Shown here: positions 10,087 through 20,330 of the stretch, one piece after another
Position numbering within the stretch: position 1 is the first letter of the stretch
Layout of the letters: each line of letters opens with the position of its first letter
Source of the DNA: Chara braunii
Lineage: Eukaryota; Streptophyta; Charophyceae; Charales; Characeae
NCBI GenBank assembly: GCA_003427395.1
Contig: BFEA01000224.1
Coordinates: forward strand, 1,815,158 to 1,857,491
Reading direction: 5' to 3'
Length of the DNA: 42,334 nt
Notes under the pieces: generated by a model
Seen by the model: the letters and a program-made list of their open reading frames with translations, nothing else
What the model was told of the DNA's origin: nothing
Database searches by the model: none
Position numbers and translations under genes: made by a program

Positions 10087-11051
10087 ACAACCACCGAGGA
10101 CGAGGCGGAAGCAGCAGAGGAAGAAGCAACAAAAGCAGAAGAAGAAGAGGAGGAAAACGATGAGGACGAAACTCCCGAAGAGGGGAGTTACAGCGAGCAC
10201 GGCGAAGGGGAGCAAAGTGAGGAGGAGGAGGAGGAAGGAGGAAGTGCGCGCGGAGGAGCTCGAGCGAACGGAAGTGGAGCAAGCGGAAGACCCCGAGGTG
10301 GCGCGCAAGAAAGAAGAGATCGCGACCGGAAAGCGACAGCTGGAGTTTGACAGCGCCGCAGGTCCGCCGACGACCGACGACCCAGAACGAGATCTAGAGC
10401 CGCCCAAGCCTGAACATGGGGACCCAACTGCTGAGACTTCGGCCGCACCGGCAAGGCGACGACGGAGCCGATCCCCCTCCCCCTCCACCACCGACCGCCC
10501 ACCAGTTCGAGCCCGTACTAATGCGGGGCATCGGGCTTCGTCCCGGGTAGTTATCCCGCCATCCCCTTGACCATCTCACCCTCTGCCAGGCTACTACCCG
10601 CGTTGTTTTCCCTCGCAACCCCTTCCCCTTCAACACCTTCCGCGTCTTCTATGCCACCCGTCTTATTGTCACAATCCATCCCCACCCTTCGACCCGATGC
10701 GCCCTCCCCGACTTCTACCTCCATGTCCTTCTCTTGAGTGCCGCGTGGCGAGGCCACAATATGGTCGAAGTTTACTGCATGATTACGGGGACTATCCCCG
10801 CATGTGAAAACTACGACCATTTCTGCGCAGCCCTCTTTCGCACCTTCACCACCCTGTACCCTGACTACCTCGCTTCTCTCCCCCATACTGATAATCGCTT
10901 CCCCCGTTTCCACCGGATCGTTCGATATCAAGAACTTCCGGAAATGGTGGCGAGATTAGATAGTTTCCTGCCCCCTCTCCCGATTAACCCCCCCACTCGC
11001 TATCCTCCCATGTATCGTCTTCCCTTCCCTCTCCCCGCTGGAAATTGGTGA
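10087..11051 (+). pseudogene. Additional ORF region of element 1: Glu-rich linker and C-terminal domain
   Basis: In the same frame as 9529-10086, after a TGA at 10084, there are about 60 residues dominated by Glu, Ala, Gly and Ser. A Pro/Arg-rich part follows. From about 10503 a different frame encodes a compact, hydrophobic C-terminal domain ending at the TGA of 11049-11051 (blocks FNTFRVFYATRLIV, CALPDFYLHVLLLSAAW, NYDHFCAALFRTFTTLYPDYL, RIVRYQELPEMVARLDSFLPP). One TAG (10548) interrupts it. I do not recognise the domain. It may be the second half of the protein encoded from 9200, broken by frameshifts. The strongly acidic linker could be disordered. Coding status is inferred from composition only. 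Confidence 0.45.
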
Positions 11052-11295
11052 TCGGTATATTGGTGCGCGTGCCGCTGCAATGACACGTGTAATCCCCTCC
11101 TTGCATTGTCAATGGCCTTTCCTGAGGAATTAGTAGTTGGAACTGTATTTGCCACAACTGGACGATGTCCACACTTATTCAAACGGTAAGTGGCACAAAA
11201 GGAGAAACTCCACGTGTCGATCGATTAAAGAAATCGACACGTGTCAACAAGCAAGCAGGAGCTTGCTAATATTGGAACCCCCTGGTCATCACATA
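11052..11295 (+). other. Element 1 region between the extra ORF and the 3' LTR
   Basis: No gene is visible. A palindrome CCACGTGTCGATCGATTAAAG...AATCGACACGTG lies near 11210-11241 (inverted CACGTGTCGAT arms). No good polypurine tract lies directly before the LTR; the closest purine run, AAAAGGAGAAA near 11195, is about 100 bases upstream. Confidence 0.5.
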
Positions 11296-12075
11296 TGTGA
11301 CAACCACTTTCTGTGGTGAGCGATCTTCTACGCGATTGCAATGAGGGGTCCTAAGCTGGGAAGGTTGGGTCAATTACGGGAGATCAGGATTGGAAGGAAA
11401 TTGCATCGCTGGCCTCGCTTCTTTGTCTTTTTGCGTCGGTTCTTTTCGGATGGTAGGGTTCAGACCCGGATGAGTCCCGGGATGATCGATTGATTGATTG
11501 ACTGTATCTGCGGCGCGTTGTCATGCGCGTGATTAATAAATGTTGACGTCGTTTATTTTGTTTCAATTTTGGACTTTTTAGGCGCGGACATCGCGCGAGA
11601 ATTTGCTTCATTCTTTTTGAATTTTCTTTTTGAATTCCTTTTCGAATCTTGTCGAGCCCCGATGACTCTCGAAATTTCGGACTTTCTTTTCGGAGTTTGT
11701 GTTTTTTTTTTTCGGCATTAAATAGGAATTTAGGAATTTTGTCATTAGGATTTTTTTTTTTGCCGCGCAATGCCTTTTTGCTTACACGCTTCTTCATACG
11801 GCTGCAACGGAATTCTGATTAGTCGGCGCCTTTAATCGTGTGTGTAATTGTAATTTTGGGCGGGCGCCATTGTAACCGTATCTTTTCTTCTTGAGCTTCG
11901 CCTTTCCCGCCCTTCTTCTCTTTCTTTTCGCTGAGTTTTGGTAGCCGCGGTCTACATGATAGGATCGATGCGTGGAGAGCGGCTACGTCCCCCACGCCGC
12001 GACCCGGTCATGCAGAACGTAGGCGATCCTTCTCTGATCGTCCTTCTGAGTCCTTGTAATTCCGTGTTCTTCGCG

Positions 12076-12095
12076 CATGCATGCACGCTATAAAT
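12076..12095 (+). promoter_or_regulatory. LTR promoter: RY motif and TATA box
   Basis: CATGCATGC (12076-12084) is followed by TATAAAT (12089-12095). The same pair, in the same order and spacing class, is kept in the diverged LTR at 28833-28849 on the minus strand. CATGCATG is the plant RY/Sph element recognised by B3-domain factors. The likely transcription start is some 25-35 bases after the TATA box, near the conserved GCGATTAGTT block. Confidence 0.65.
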
Positions 12096-13167
12096 TCTGG
12101 CTGTGCGATTAGTTCTCTCTCTTAACCAGCTAAGCGGAAGCTCGGGGTTGCGCGATCAGAGAGGGTCGACACACGAGCGAAGTAAGAGGTGAGTAGAGCA
12201 GGAGTCGGGCGACCCGACGAGCTGGTGCCAAACGCGCGGGGTTGACGCGGGCCACGACGGACTGTGGGCGCGGGCGAACCCAACGGGTGCGGGAGGACTA
12301 AGCAAGGTGATGACTTCGTGCGCGACGACGAACTGTCCGCATCGAAGAGAGAGAGAAAGGAAGAGGGAGCTCAGGTTGATGGACGTGGATTTGCTGTTTC
12401 TTTGTCTTTTCTCCCTTCGTCTCGTGTATATAAATTTTGATTTCGGCTCAGGGCGATTTGCCCAATTTTGTTTTTTGGAGTCCGGACTTGGTTTTTCGCT
12501 CACAATTGTCCTTGCAATGTCCCATCTCGGATATGGTGTATGAATGTATGAATGAATGAATGGATGTCACGTTTGGGTTCTTGTCTTTCTACCTGATCCT
12601 TGCCTCTGCCTTTGTTTACTGCCTTTGATTCACTCATTAGTAGGGTAGAAATTTTGTGCAGATGATAATCCTGTTCTCATTTTTGCTTATCTTTTTGATC
12701 GAGCTGTTGGGATTGTTGCATTTTGCATACTCGAAAATTGCGGAATGAGTAGGTAGTTGGGTAGCTGCTTATCCAGAAACCAGCAAACGCCGTGTAGGGA
12801 CGCGCGTAAGTACGGCCTGCTTGTGCACTAACACGTGTCCTCGCGTAGCGATTCGCGATCAAACCACATATAACAAGGACGACGAACGATTGGATGGGGT
12901 CACTCCGTGCCAGCAACGAAGTAATCATCCTGTGTGAACAGGTGTAAGCACGACTCGATTCGCGCGGCCTGCACGTGCTCACACTCCGTGATTGCAATCG
13001 GCACAGACCCGCTCTTAGGCATCTCGCAACTCTGTGATGATATGATGACACACGCTCGGGATGACACGCTCCGAGAGCTCAGAGTCGTTATACGACCCTC
13101 ACCCCTTGGATAGAAGAAAGCCTTCGACAGAGATACCCCTGCCTGACAGAAAACCGACTGTGTTTTA

Positions 13168-13665
13168 CAACAGAAAAATTCCCGTGAGAAATGAAAGTTG
13201 AAAAAACATTCCATAAAAAACAAATCCTTCATATTTATAAATTATCATTCCAATGTTCGTCTTATTCTAAAATTTCCAATTCAATTTGATAAGCTCCCTT
13301 CTAAATATGAGTCTTCAAGATGGAATGGAAGTCTGGACCAGTTTATGAAATATTTTAATTATAATTTTATTCTACTACAATAAATATCTTCTAATTTAGA
13401 TTGGATTAACCTATTTATGACTGGAAATCCTTACTTAGAATTACAGTCCAATTAAAATATTTCATATACTCATCCAGACTTTCATTCCATCTTTAGCATG
13501 AAGTTAAAATAAGAAGGGATACCCCATTATTGGAAGGAAAATTTTCAAGTAAGACGGAAAATTTTAAAATTGGAATGACATTTTTTAAGATGGAATGAAA
13601 ATTTAAAATTTAAAATGTAATTTTACTCTAGAGTGATTATTTAATTCTGGGAAATTTTTCTGTTG
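13168..13665. mobile_element. MITE copy 1, 498 bp, in the element 1 LTR
   Basis: The terminal inverted repeats CAACAGAAAAATT ... AATTTTTCTGTTG extend imperfectly to about 18 bp. They are flanked by TA on both sides (13166-13167 and 13666-13667). The 5' LTR lacks this block at the equivalent site, which proves insertion. The interior is AT-rich and non-coding, with repeated motifs such as TGGAATGAAAGTCTGGA and ATGAAATATTTTAATT. A second copy lies at 32631-33152 in the opposite orientation. A TA target suggests a Tc1/mariner-type transposase acting in trans, but that is inferred. Confidence 0.9.
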
Positions 13666-14265
13666 TAGGGATTTCATTGCGCCACTACCAACGACCCCCG
13701 ATGCTTTGATTTCCCCATCGCGGACCACACTCACTACTTTATTTCCCTCGGCTTCGTCGTTATCTCCACTAACTCCCCTCCCTTCCGTCTTCTTCTCCTG
13801 TATCACGAACTCAAGGTCATCCCGTGGAAAGCCATAACCCGCTACTGGCCCAACACGCCCTGTGGATATTGCCGATAACGAGCCAATCAGAGAACCCCGG
13901 GACCACGAGGGCCCAACCAGAACATACGACGACCGGCCTCACGTGGCAACAACTGACGAACTGACTCATCGGAACCACACCCACCCCGAAGAGAGTTTTC
14001 GACGAACCACCACCCTCAAAACTGATGGATCGCACGGTATTGATGGACCCGCGCATGCCATCAGCCTTATGACCAGAAGTGGTCCGCCCTTTTTGCCGAA
14101 TTGCACCCGTACCCCCGAAAAACCCCGCCACAGGAGATCTCAGTTCTGACCTTGGACTCCACACCCACTTTCCCAAAAATCCTTAGCGCACCCCCTTTTC
14201 GCACTTCCAGGCCCACACTCTACCCCGATCTGGAAGTCGCGCTGGGCGTGAGGTTGGGCGTCACA

Positions 14266-14842
14266 ATACCTTGTGCCCTTGGAGACACTAAGGGCAAGGT
14301 ATCATTTCTCTCTCCCCTCTCTCTACTTACCCACCTTCCCTACCTCTCCTCTCTCCTCTTATTCACCCCTTCTCTTTACCCCCATCTTCCACTGCCTCTT
14401 TTCCCTCCTCTTTTTACCTTCCCCACCCCACCTTTTCTCCCACCACCCACTCTTTTACTTTTTTTTCTTCATTTATTTTCTTTTCTTTCCTCCCCCTTTT
14501 CTCTTTGCTTCTTGATCCCTCTCCACCTTTCCTCATCCCTCTCTCTCCCATTCTCTCACCCTCCTCTCCCCCAACTACCACCACACCATCCCCCTACCTC
14601 CGACTTCCATCTTTTTCCTTTTCATTCCTTCCCCCCCCTACTTAGAATTTTTTCTGATTTTTTTTCTTCCTATCTTTCTTTTGATTTATCTTTTCTTTTT
14701 TTTCCAAAAAAAATCGAATTATCTTCTTCTTCACCTTCTTTTCTCATTTTCTGATTTATTTCATTCATTTTTTTTTCTTATTATGAAAATTTGGATTTCC
14801 TTGCGGCATCCTTAAATCTGATTAGGAGTTCGTCATTCTTGC
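14266..14842 (+). other. Element 2 leader: hairpin and long pyrimidine tract
   Basis: ATACCTTGTGCCCTT and AAGGGCAAGGTAT (14266-14302) form a near-perfect stem with a 2-base bulge. From ~14297 to 14815 almost every base on the plus strand is C or T. Long Ser/Leu/Phe/Pro-rich frames through it come from composition and I do not treat them as genes. Confidence 0.6.
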
Positions 14843-15174
14843 TTTCGGCACACATTTTGACCCCGTGGGGGTAACGAAGTGCTGCCGAAATTTTCCCACT
14901 TTACTTAGCCTTTCTTCTTGACAGCACACTTCGACCCCATGGGGATAACGAAATGCTGCCGAAATTTTTGAAAAATCCAACAGTGTCACTTCATTTTTCG
15001 TCATCCCCTCCTCTACTTATTTCTTTATTTATTTCTTTATCTATTAATTTATTATTCCTTATTTATTTTCTGAACTTTTTAATTTGTGGCATTTTGAAAC
15101 CTTGTGTGCTTATCTTGGTCTCTCCTTCCCCCTTGGCACATTCTTGAACCCATGAGGGGTAGGGAAATGCTGCC
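14843..15174 (+). repeat. Three copies of a hairpin-forming repeat in the element 2 leader
   Basis: Copies lie at 14843-14890, 14922-14966 and 15135-15178. They share GCACA-N-TT-N-GACCCC-R-TGGGG-N-TAACGAA-R-TGCTGCCGAAA. Copy 1 has outer arms TTTCGGCA/TGCCGAAA, copy 2 CAGCA/TGCTG and copy 3 GGCA/TGCC. All three have a central CCC...GGG palindrome. The G:U pair in the TTTG/CGAA stem of copy 1 is C:G in copy 2 (TTCG/CGAA). Such a motif before gag could be an RNA packaging or dimerisation signal; this is inference. Confidence 0.7.
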
Positions 15175-15178
15175 GAAA

Positions 15179-15616
15179 ATTCTAAAAAAATAAATATTAT
15201 TTATCTCTTCATATTTTATTTTTTTTTATTTTTTTAGTTATTTTTATTATTTATTTATTTCCTTATTTATTTTTATTTTTCTCTCGAAATCTCGCTGTTT
15301 ATTTATTTTTCTCCCGCCTTCCCCTCCTATGCGTGCTATTTTATTTTCTTGATTAGGTCACCGGTACCCTACCCTAACCACTCAAACTTCGGTTGTGGTT
15401 TTCTTAGTTTTTTTTTTAGGGTTTAGGGTTTTCCTAACCCCCCCTACCTTCCCTTTTCATTCGGCCATCCTGGATCCGAACCACCCCTCCCCCTTTGACG
15501 ACGCCCTCGCTCGATTTACTAGCGCCGCCCGTCGCTTTCTATTGCAAACCTTCCCCTACGCCCTCCGCTCACGCAGACCTCTTCTTTCCCTCCCTAGTCC
15601 GGCCCGTTACCTCTTC
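15179..15616 (+). other. AT-rich end of the element 2 leader
   Basis: A run of A/T-rich sequence with many TATTTATTT units to about 15300 is followed by GC-richer sequence that stays open in the Gag frame from 15395. A short palindromic TTAGGGTTTAGGGTTTTCCTAA lies at ~15416-15437; two telomere-like units are too few to mean anything. I see no gene before the ATG at 15617. Confidence 0.5.
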
Positions 15617-17682
15617 ATGGTCGACGGCGTGTCACACGCCGCCGAGGTGGTGACGACCTCGGCATCGGGCTCCACACCTGTGCTGACGGACCAGGGTCAC
15701 CAGCCCCAGGGGGACCTGCACACCCTCATTATCTCCGTCCTCGCGCCCATTCAAGCTCAACTCGTGACCCTCACGCCCATACAGGCGCAGGTGGCGACCC
15801 TTACCGCCGGCATGCGGCAACTCCTGGACGCTGACCGTCCTTCCTCTCCTCACTCTTTCTCTTCTCCTGGCTCCCAGTCTGGGTCCCCTGTCCTCCGACA
15901 TGGTGGCCACGGCGGAGCTTCCTCTCTGAATCGCCTGACCCGACCATCCTGGTGACCGTCCACGCTCCTAGCACGACGGCCGCAGTGGGCCAGGCCCTCC
16001 CTCAGTATTTGGGCGCAACCGCCCAGATTCCGGTCACTACGGCCATGGGCCCACAACCCGTTACCATGATCTCAGCTTTTCCGGGTGCCCCGCTTCTCCC
16101 TCCCCTTCGCATGACCGCAACGCCATCTGGCTCTTCCCCCTCTGGGATGCCCCGCGCCCCTCGTGCGTCCACCTCCCCCACTCTTCCTCCTGCCACTCCT
16201 CGCGCGATCTACGTCCAATGTCTCGAGGACGAGCTTGCCAAGACCCGGGCCGACCTCGCCCTCTTACGGCTTCACCCAACCCCACCCTCACAGGTGGCCG
16301 CGCCTTGGGGCGCACCCCCTCCTTCCTCTACCCTTCCTTCCATGCAGGCTCGCTTCCCTCGCCCTGCACCCTATCCAGCCCCATCCTACCTTCTTCATAT
16401 TCCCGCGGTTGCTGCGACCTCTTCTACCGCAGCTCCCTCGCAGCCTGCCGCTGTTGCCCCCGCCGCTGCCCCATAGGGCCTGGGCGCATAGTCGGCTGCG
16501 CCCCTTTCTCTAGGACTTGCGCCGACTTACTCAGCCGTGGCACAAGCCTCTGCTCCTCGATCCCCTCGCCGTCAAAACGGTGCCGCACCACTCGTCCGCT
16601 TGACGGACATTCCCTTGTATGACGGTACAGGCATACGCGTGTCTCGGTGGCTACAGTCTGCCACCCGCACCCTCCATCTCATAGGCGCCCCACCTGACAC
16701 GTGGGTGGGTCACCTCTCCACGCGCCTACGTGGCGGTCCTTTTGACGCCGGGGAGGATTTCTACGCTTACTCCCTTCATGCGGGTCGGACTTCAACCTTC
16801 ATGGATTTCCAGGCATTCCTCGAGGATCGCTTCGGAGCCCGACATGACGTGACTGACGCCTTCGAGCGTGTCGTCAATACACGCTGGTCCGGCTCTGGTG
16901 GCGCTGCCGGCCTGGATCGCCACATCCAGGTCTTTCAGGACGCCCGCCTCATTTGTGACGTGGCATTCCTCCTCGAGGCTGCCCTTATCGATCATTTCTT
17001 GGCCCGCCTTCCGCTCGAGTACCGCTCCGAGTTATGGCGGTACGAGTTCACATCGGACCTGCAGGCTTACGAGGCCATTAGGGACCATCAGCGGATGCGG
17101 GCCCGTCTTCATCCCGCCTCCTCCTCCCAGCCTCAACGCACTGGCTACGCCTCCTCCTCCTCTCACGACACTTCCCAACGCCGTTCCCCTTTCCGTGGTT
17201 GCCCCCGCCGTTCTGCACAGCAGGGATGCCACTTCTCGTGCCACTTCAGGGCGCTCGAGTATGGTGAGCAGGGCGCTGGTGCCCCGCTGTCGCCGGAGGG
17301 TGACCGTAGCGACGACCTCGACCTCGGCGAGGCCGTCCAGTACCACCTGGAGGACTCCACTCTCCCTATGGCTGAGCGCCTCCAGCTCATCCTCTCCGTC
17401 CTCTCCCGGGCACGCAGCCGCCCCGGTCGTGCTGGCGCGTCGCCCCCCGAGGTCCCTCATCAGGACCTCCCTCAAGGCTTTGTCCCTCCTCGCGGTGTTC
17501 TTTTCGTTGAGGAACGCGCGGCCATTTTGGGCCGACGTGGGTGTTTGCGATGCTGCCAGGATGGTCATACCTCCTCACGGTGCCCTTACACTGCCGCCCT
17601 TGACCGCCACTACGCTGTTTTTTCCCTCCAAAGTCGTGCTCAGTCCCCCCTCGACGCCTCACATCCCCGCGGCGCCTCCTAG
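15617..17682 (+). pseudogene. gag: Gag of element 2
   Basis: The first ATG in the open frame is at 15617. It begins ~112 residues with a short coiled-coil-like LVTLTPIQAQVATLTAGM segment. A frame change near 15952 leads to a Pro/Ala-rich region, then in-frame TAG at 16474 and 16489 (both probably from CAG). From 16537 the same frame encodes a Gag core (RWLQSATRTLHLIG, PPDTWVGHLSTRLRGG, FMDFQAFLEDRFG, FLARLPLEYRSELWRYEF) typical of Ty3/gypsy. A perfect zinc knuckle C-L-R-C-x4-H-x4-C lies near 17536-17577. Gag would form the particle, and the knuckle would bind element RNA. The leader hairpins lie just upstream, protease just downstream. Confidence 0.88.
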
Positions 17683-18079
17683 CCACTGTGTAGTGTACAC
17701 TTGCGCCCTCCTCTGTAGTGGCTTCCCGACATCCCCGTCACGGTTTGCCCCTCTCGCTACTAGAGTTGAGGTCTCGCAGGACCCGACAGAGTGTACTAAG
17801 CCCTCTGTCGCAGTACCGTCTGCGCCTCCGCAGACCACCGTCTCCCCTCCTACCCCGCCGCGACTACTGACGCATCGAGCCATTCGCTAAACCCGTTGTG
17901 GCGAGCAGCTCGCTACTCGCGAGGACGTTGTGTCCTCTCTTCTGGACTTGAGCATGCTCCAGGCTCGTCAGGAGCGACTCACCCTCCATGTTGCTGCACT
18001 GGGTCGCCTTCTCACCATCCTCTCTGAGCCTGATCGCACCCTCCCAATCATCCCCGTATGACTAGGGACCTCCACGAGG
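17683..18079 (+). other. Degenerate Gag-protease linker of element 2
   Basis: It has several stops in every plus frame. The best frame gives only a short low-similarity linker. It presumably encoded the join between zinc knuckle and protease before decay. Confidence 0.5.
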
Positions 18080-18451
18080 GTGTACTCAGCGCTGTGGGAT
18101 TCTGGTTCTCAGGGCGACTTCATTCACCCACGCGTGGTGAAAGAAGCCCGCTTACCCACAATAGGGTCTCCGACTTCCAGCTCTGTCACCCTAGGGGATG
18201 ACAAGACCAAACGCTTCTTCGATCAGACGGTCACTGACCTCCCGTTCTTCCTCACTCTCGAGCCGACTGATCGTCCCCCGACGTCTCACCGTCGCCGCTC
18301 CTCCGCACATTTCGATGTGATAGAGACGGCATACGACTTCATTCTCGGTACTCCTGGTCTCGTCGGTTCCGCAGCACCGAGGCCGATTGGGCGACCAACA
18401 CTCTCATTCTCAAAACGAAGTGTGAACATACGAATCGCGTACCTTTTATAG
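18080..18451 (+). pseudogene. pol: Aspartic protease region of element 2
   Basis: It begins with ALWDSGSQGDFI, which has the retropepsin catalytic D-S-G within a hydrophobic strand. About 80 residues later comes YDFILGTPGLV, equivalent to the second conserved strand (ILG[MT][PD]W). The frame ends at TAA/TAG-rich sequence before RT. A retropepsin works as a homodimer to cut Gag-Pol. The Trp after ILGTP is replaced, and there is no continuous frame to RT, so it is not functional as it stands. Confidence 0.82.
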
Positions 18452-18498
18452 GTACCACTGCGACCTAACACCTCGATCCTCCTCCCCCGGAGACTTTC

Positions 18499-20330
18499 GT
18501 GCCCACACCATCTCCTTTTATCACTGTCACCTCTCCTCGGCAGTTCGCCCACTTCATCCGACAGGACGACATCACGTTTTTTATGTTGAACGTGTCGGAT
18601 CTCTTACACTATGATCCACCCTGTCCCGACGCTGATCTCATCCCTCTGGAGCCACATCCTCCTTCTATCTCCATGGCTCACATCTCTACTTCTCACCCTC
18701 CGCCGTTCGCCGAGTCCACCCCGCCGTCGCGCGCTAACGCTGACGCTGAGGAACTCGCACGATATACGGCTGACCTGGAGCCCGCAGTTCGTGACCTCAT
18801 TCGAGAGTACCACGACGTTTTTCCATCGTCGTTCTCACACGCTGGCATCCCACCGATGCGCGACATCGAACACCCCATCCAGCTTGTGCCTAACTATCGT
18901 GTTCACCACCAAGCACCCTACAGACTCTCGATCCCCGAGGCCACCAAACTCAAGCGTCAGCTTGAGGAGCTCTTGAGACTGGGTTTCATTAAACCCAGCA
19001 ACTCCCCATGGGGTGCACTCGTCCTCTTTGCTTGCAAAGCGCATGAAACTCTCCGTCTCTGCATCGACTATCGCGGTCTCAACCGCTACATGGTTAAGAA
19101 TAACTATCCCATGCCTCGTTCATATGAGCTGTTCGACCGCCTAGCAGGCAACCGCTTCTTTATGAAGATTGATCTTCGTAGCGGTTACCATCAGATCCAC
19201 GTCGCTGCAGCGGACCAACCGAAAACAGCGTTCCTATCGCGCTTTGGCCACTATGAGTTTACGGGGATGCCATTCCGCCTCAGCAACACACCCGCTACCT
19301 TCCAGAGGGCGATGAACAACATCTTCAGGGACATTCTGGAGCAATACGTTTTCGTCTACCTCGACGATATCCTGGTCTACAGTCGTACCCTTGAAGAGCA
19401 CCTCAGACACCTCCGCGACCTCCTTGACCGCTTGCGCAGACATGGCTTCGAAAAACTGCTGAGGAAGTGCCACTTTGCCCAACACAAAGTGGATTTCTTA
19501 GGACACTATGTGTCTGACCAGTGTCTCCACATGGATGACACGAAGATCACTTCTGTCGTGGAGTGGCCCGTCCTCACATCCGCGAAGCAGCTTCGCAGCT
19601 TCCTAGGCCTTACCAGCTACTATAGTAATTTCATCTTGTGATACGCTAGGTATTCCTATGTCCTTACCTCCACCCTTCTCCGGAAGAACCTGCCATGGGC
19701 TTGTACACTCCTCCACGAGGACGCCTTCTGCGCCCTCAAGAAGGCGGTGACATGCGCATCGGTTATTCACCTACCCGATTTTGATCGCCCTTTTATCCTT
19801 ACCACCGATGCGTCAGACTTTTCCGTATGAGCAGTGCTTTCACAAATTTTCCCCTCCTCTCTTGATTCCTCTCACCCTGGTATCCCTCGCTTCCCACCCC
19901 ATACCCCTACCACTGCCTCCCGCCTGACGCTTACTCGTCCAGCTACTGACGAGCCTTCTATTGACTATTCTCCTACCATCACCGAGGACGACACTGTCGA
20001 GTCTCGCTCAGGTGATTGTCCGATAGCCTTCTGCTCCCGACAGCTCCTGCCCGCCAAGATAAACTACACCGCTGATGAATGTGAGGTTCTCGAAGTAGTT
20101 TATGTCGCTCGACACTGGCGCCACTACCTGCACGGGGCACCATTCAAAGTGCGCACAAATAACTCTGTTGTCCTGACTTTTCAGACAAAACCGAAGCTCA
20201 CTCCTCGATAGGCTCGCTTATGGCGCGACCTATCTGAGTTGAGATTCACTACTGAGCACATTAAGGGTGCGACTAATCGGGTTGCAGATGCCTTATCCGA
20301 CGCCCTGACCACGATCAGGAGCAGATCCAT
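18499..20330 (+). pseudogene. pol: Reverse transcriptase and RNase H of element 2
   Basis: One frame covers the pre-RT linker (EYHDVFPSSFSHAGIPP, HPIQLVPNYRVHHQAPYRLS) and then RT: GFIKPSNSPWGALVLF, RLCIDYRGLN, FFMKIDLRSGYHQI with the first Asp, MPFRLSNTPATFQRAMN, and VYLDDILVYSR with the YLDD box. SFLGLTSYYSNFIL is followed by TGA at 19639. RNase H has TTDASDFSV (TGA at 19828) and ADECEVLEVVYVARHWRHYLHG. TAG at 20209 falls where relatives have Gln in SPRQARW. HIKGATNRVADALS closes the domain. A ~60-residue insert (19860-20010) separates the first RNase H strand from CPIAFCSRQLLP. Catalytic residues persist, so decay is through stops. Confidence 0.92.

Larger units (their letters stand above)
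3389..14265 (+). mobile_element. Element 1: Ty3/gypsy element with PHD finger, nested in element 2
   Basis: In order: a 5'-truncated LTR (3389-4547), an iMet primer site (4548-4560), a short gag remnant, RT and RNase H, a PHD finger, integrase, an additional ORF region, and a full 3' LTR (11296-14265). The 3' LTR has TGTGAC/GTCACA ends. Compared with the 3' LTR, the 5' LTR has lost its first ~1.28 kb. No target duplication can be tested because the original left end is gone. Protease and zinc knuckle are missing, and stops and a frameshift break pol. It sits in the leader of element 2, so it inserted after element 2 or in an already defective copy. Confidence 0.8.
11296..14265 (+). repeat. 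3' LTR of element 1, 2.97 kb including a MITE
   Basis: It begins TGTGACAACC and ends GGGCGTCACA, so the termini are a 6-bp inverted repeat TGTGAC/GTCACA. Without the 498-bp MITE at 13168-13665 it is about 2.47 kb, long for Ty3/gypsy. The start is supported by the related minus-strand LTR at 27530-29597, which begins TGTGACGAACC and follows the same order of blocks. The downstream part (12580-14256) matches the 5' LTR remnant. The first flanking bases are ATACC. Confidence 0.85.

Noticed and set aside
14101-14754. 217-residue plus-strand ORF rich in Ser, Leu, Pro and Phe
   Set aside because: It runs through a pyrimidine-only tract and has no domain; the open frame is due to base composition.
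15410-15440. Telomeric repeat (TTTAGGG)
   Set aside because: Only two units; it is no more than a chance match in the leader of element 2.
17032-17568. 178-residue minus-strand ORF
   Set aside because: It lies antisense to the element 2 Gag with its zinc knuckle, and has no motif of its own.
16868-17890. 340-residue plus-strand ORF overlapping Gag
   Set aside because: It is the same sequence as Gag in another frame. The Gag frame has the zinc knuckle and capsid pattern; this one is Ser/Pro/Thr-rich without motifs.
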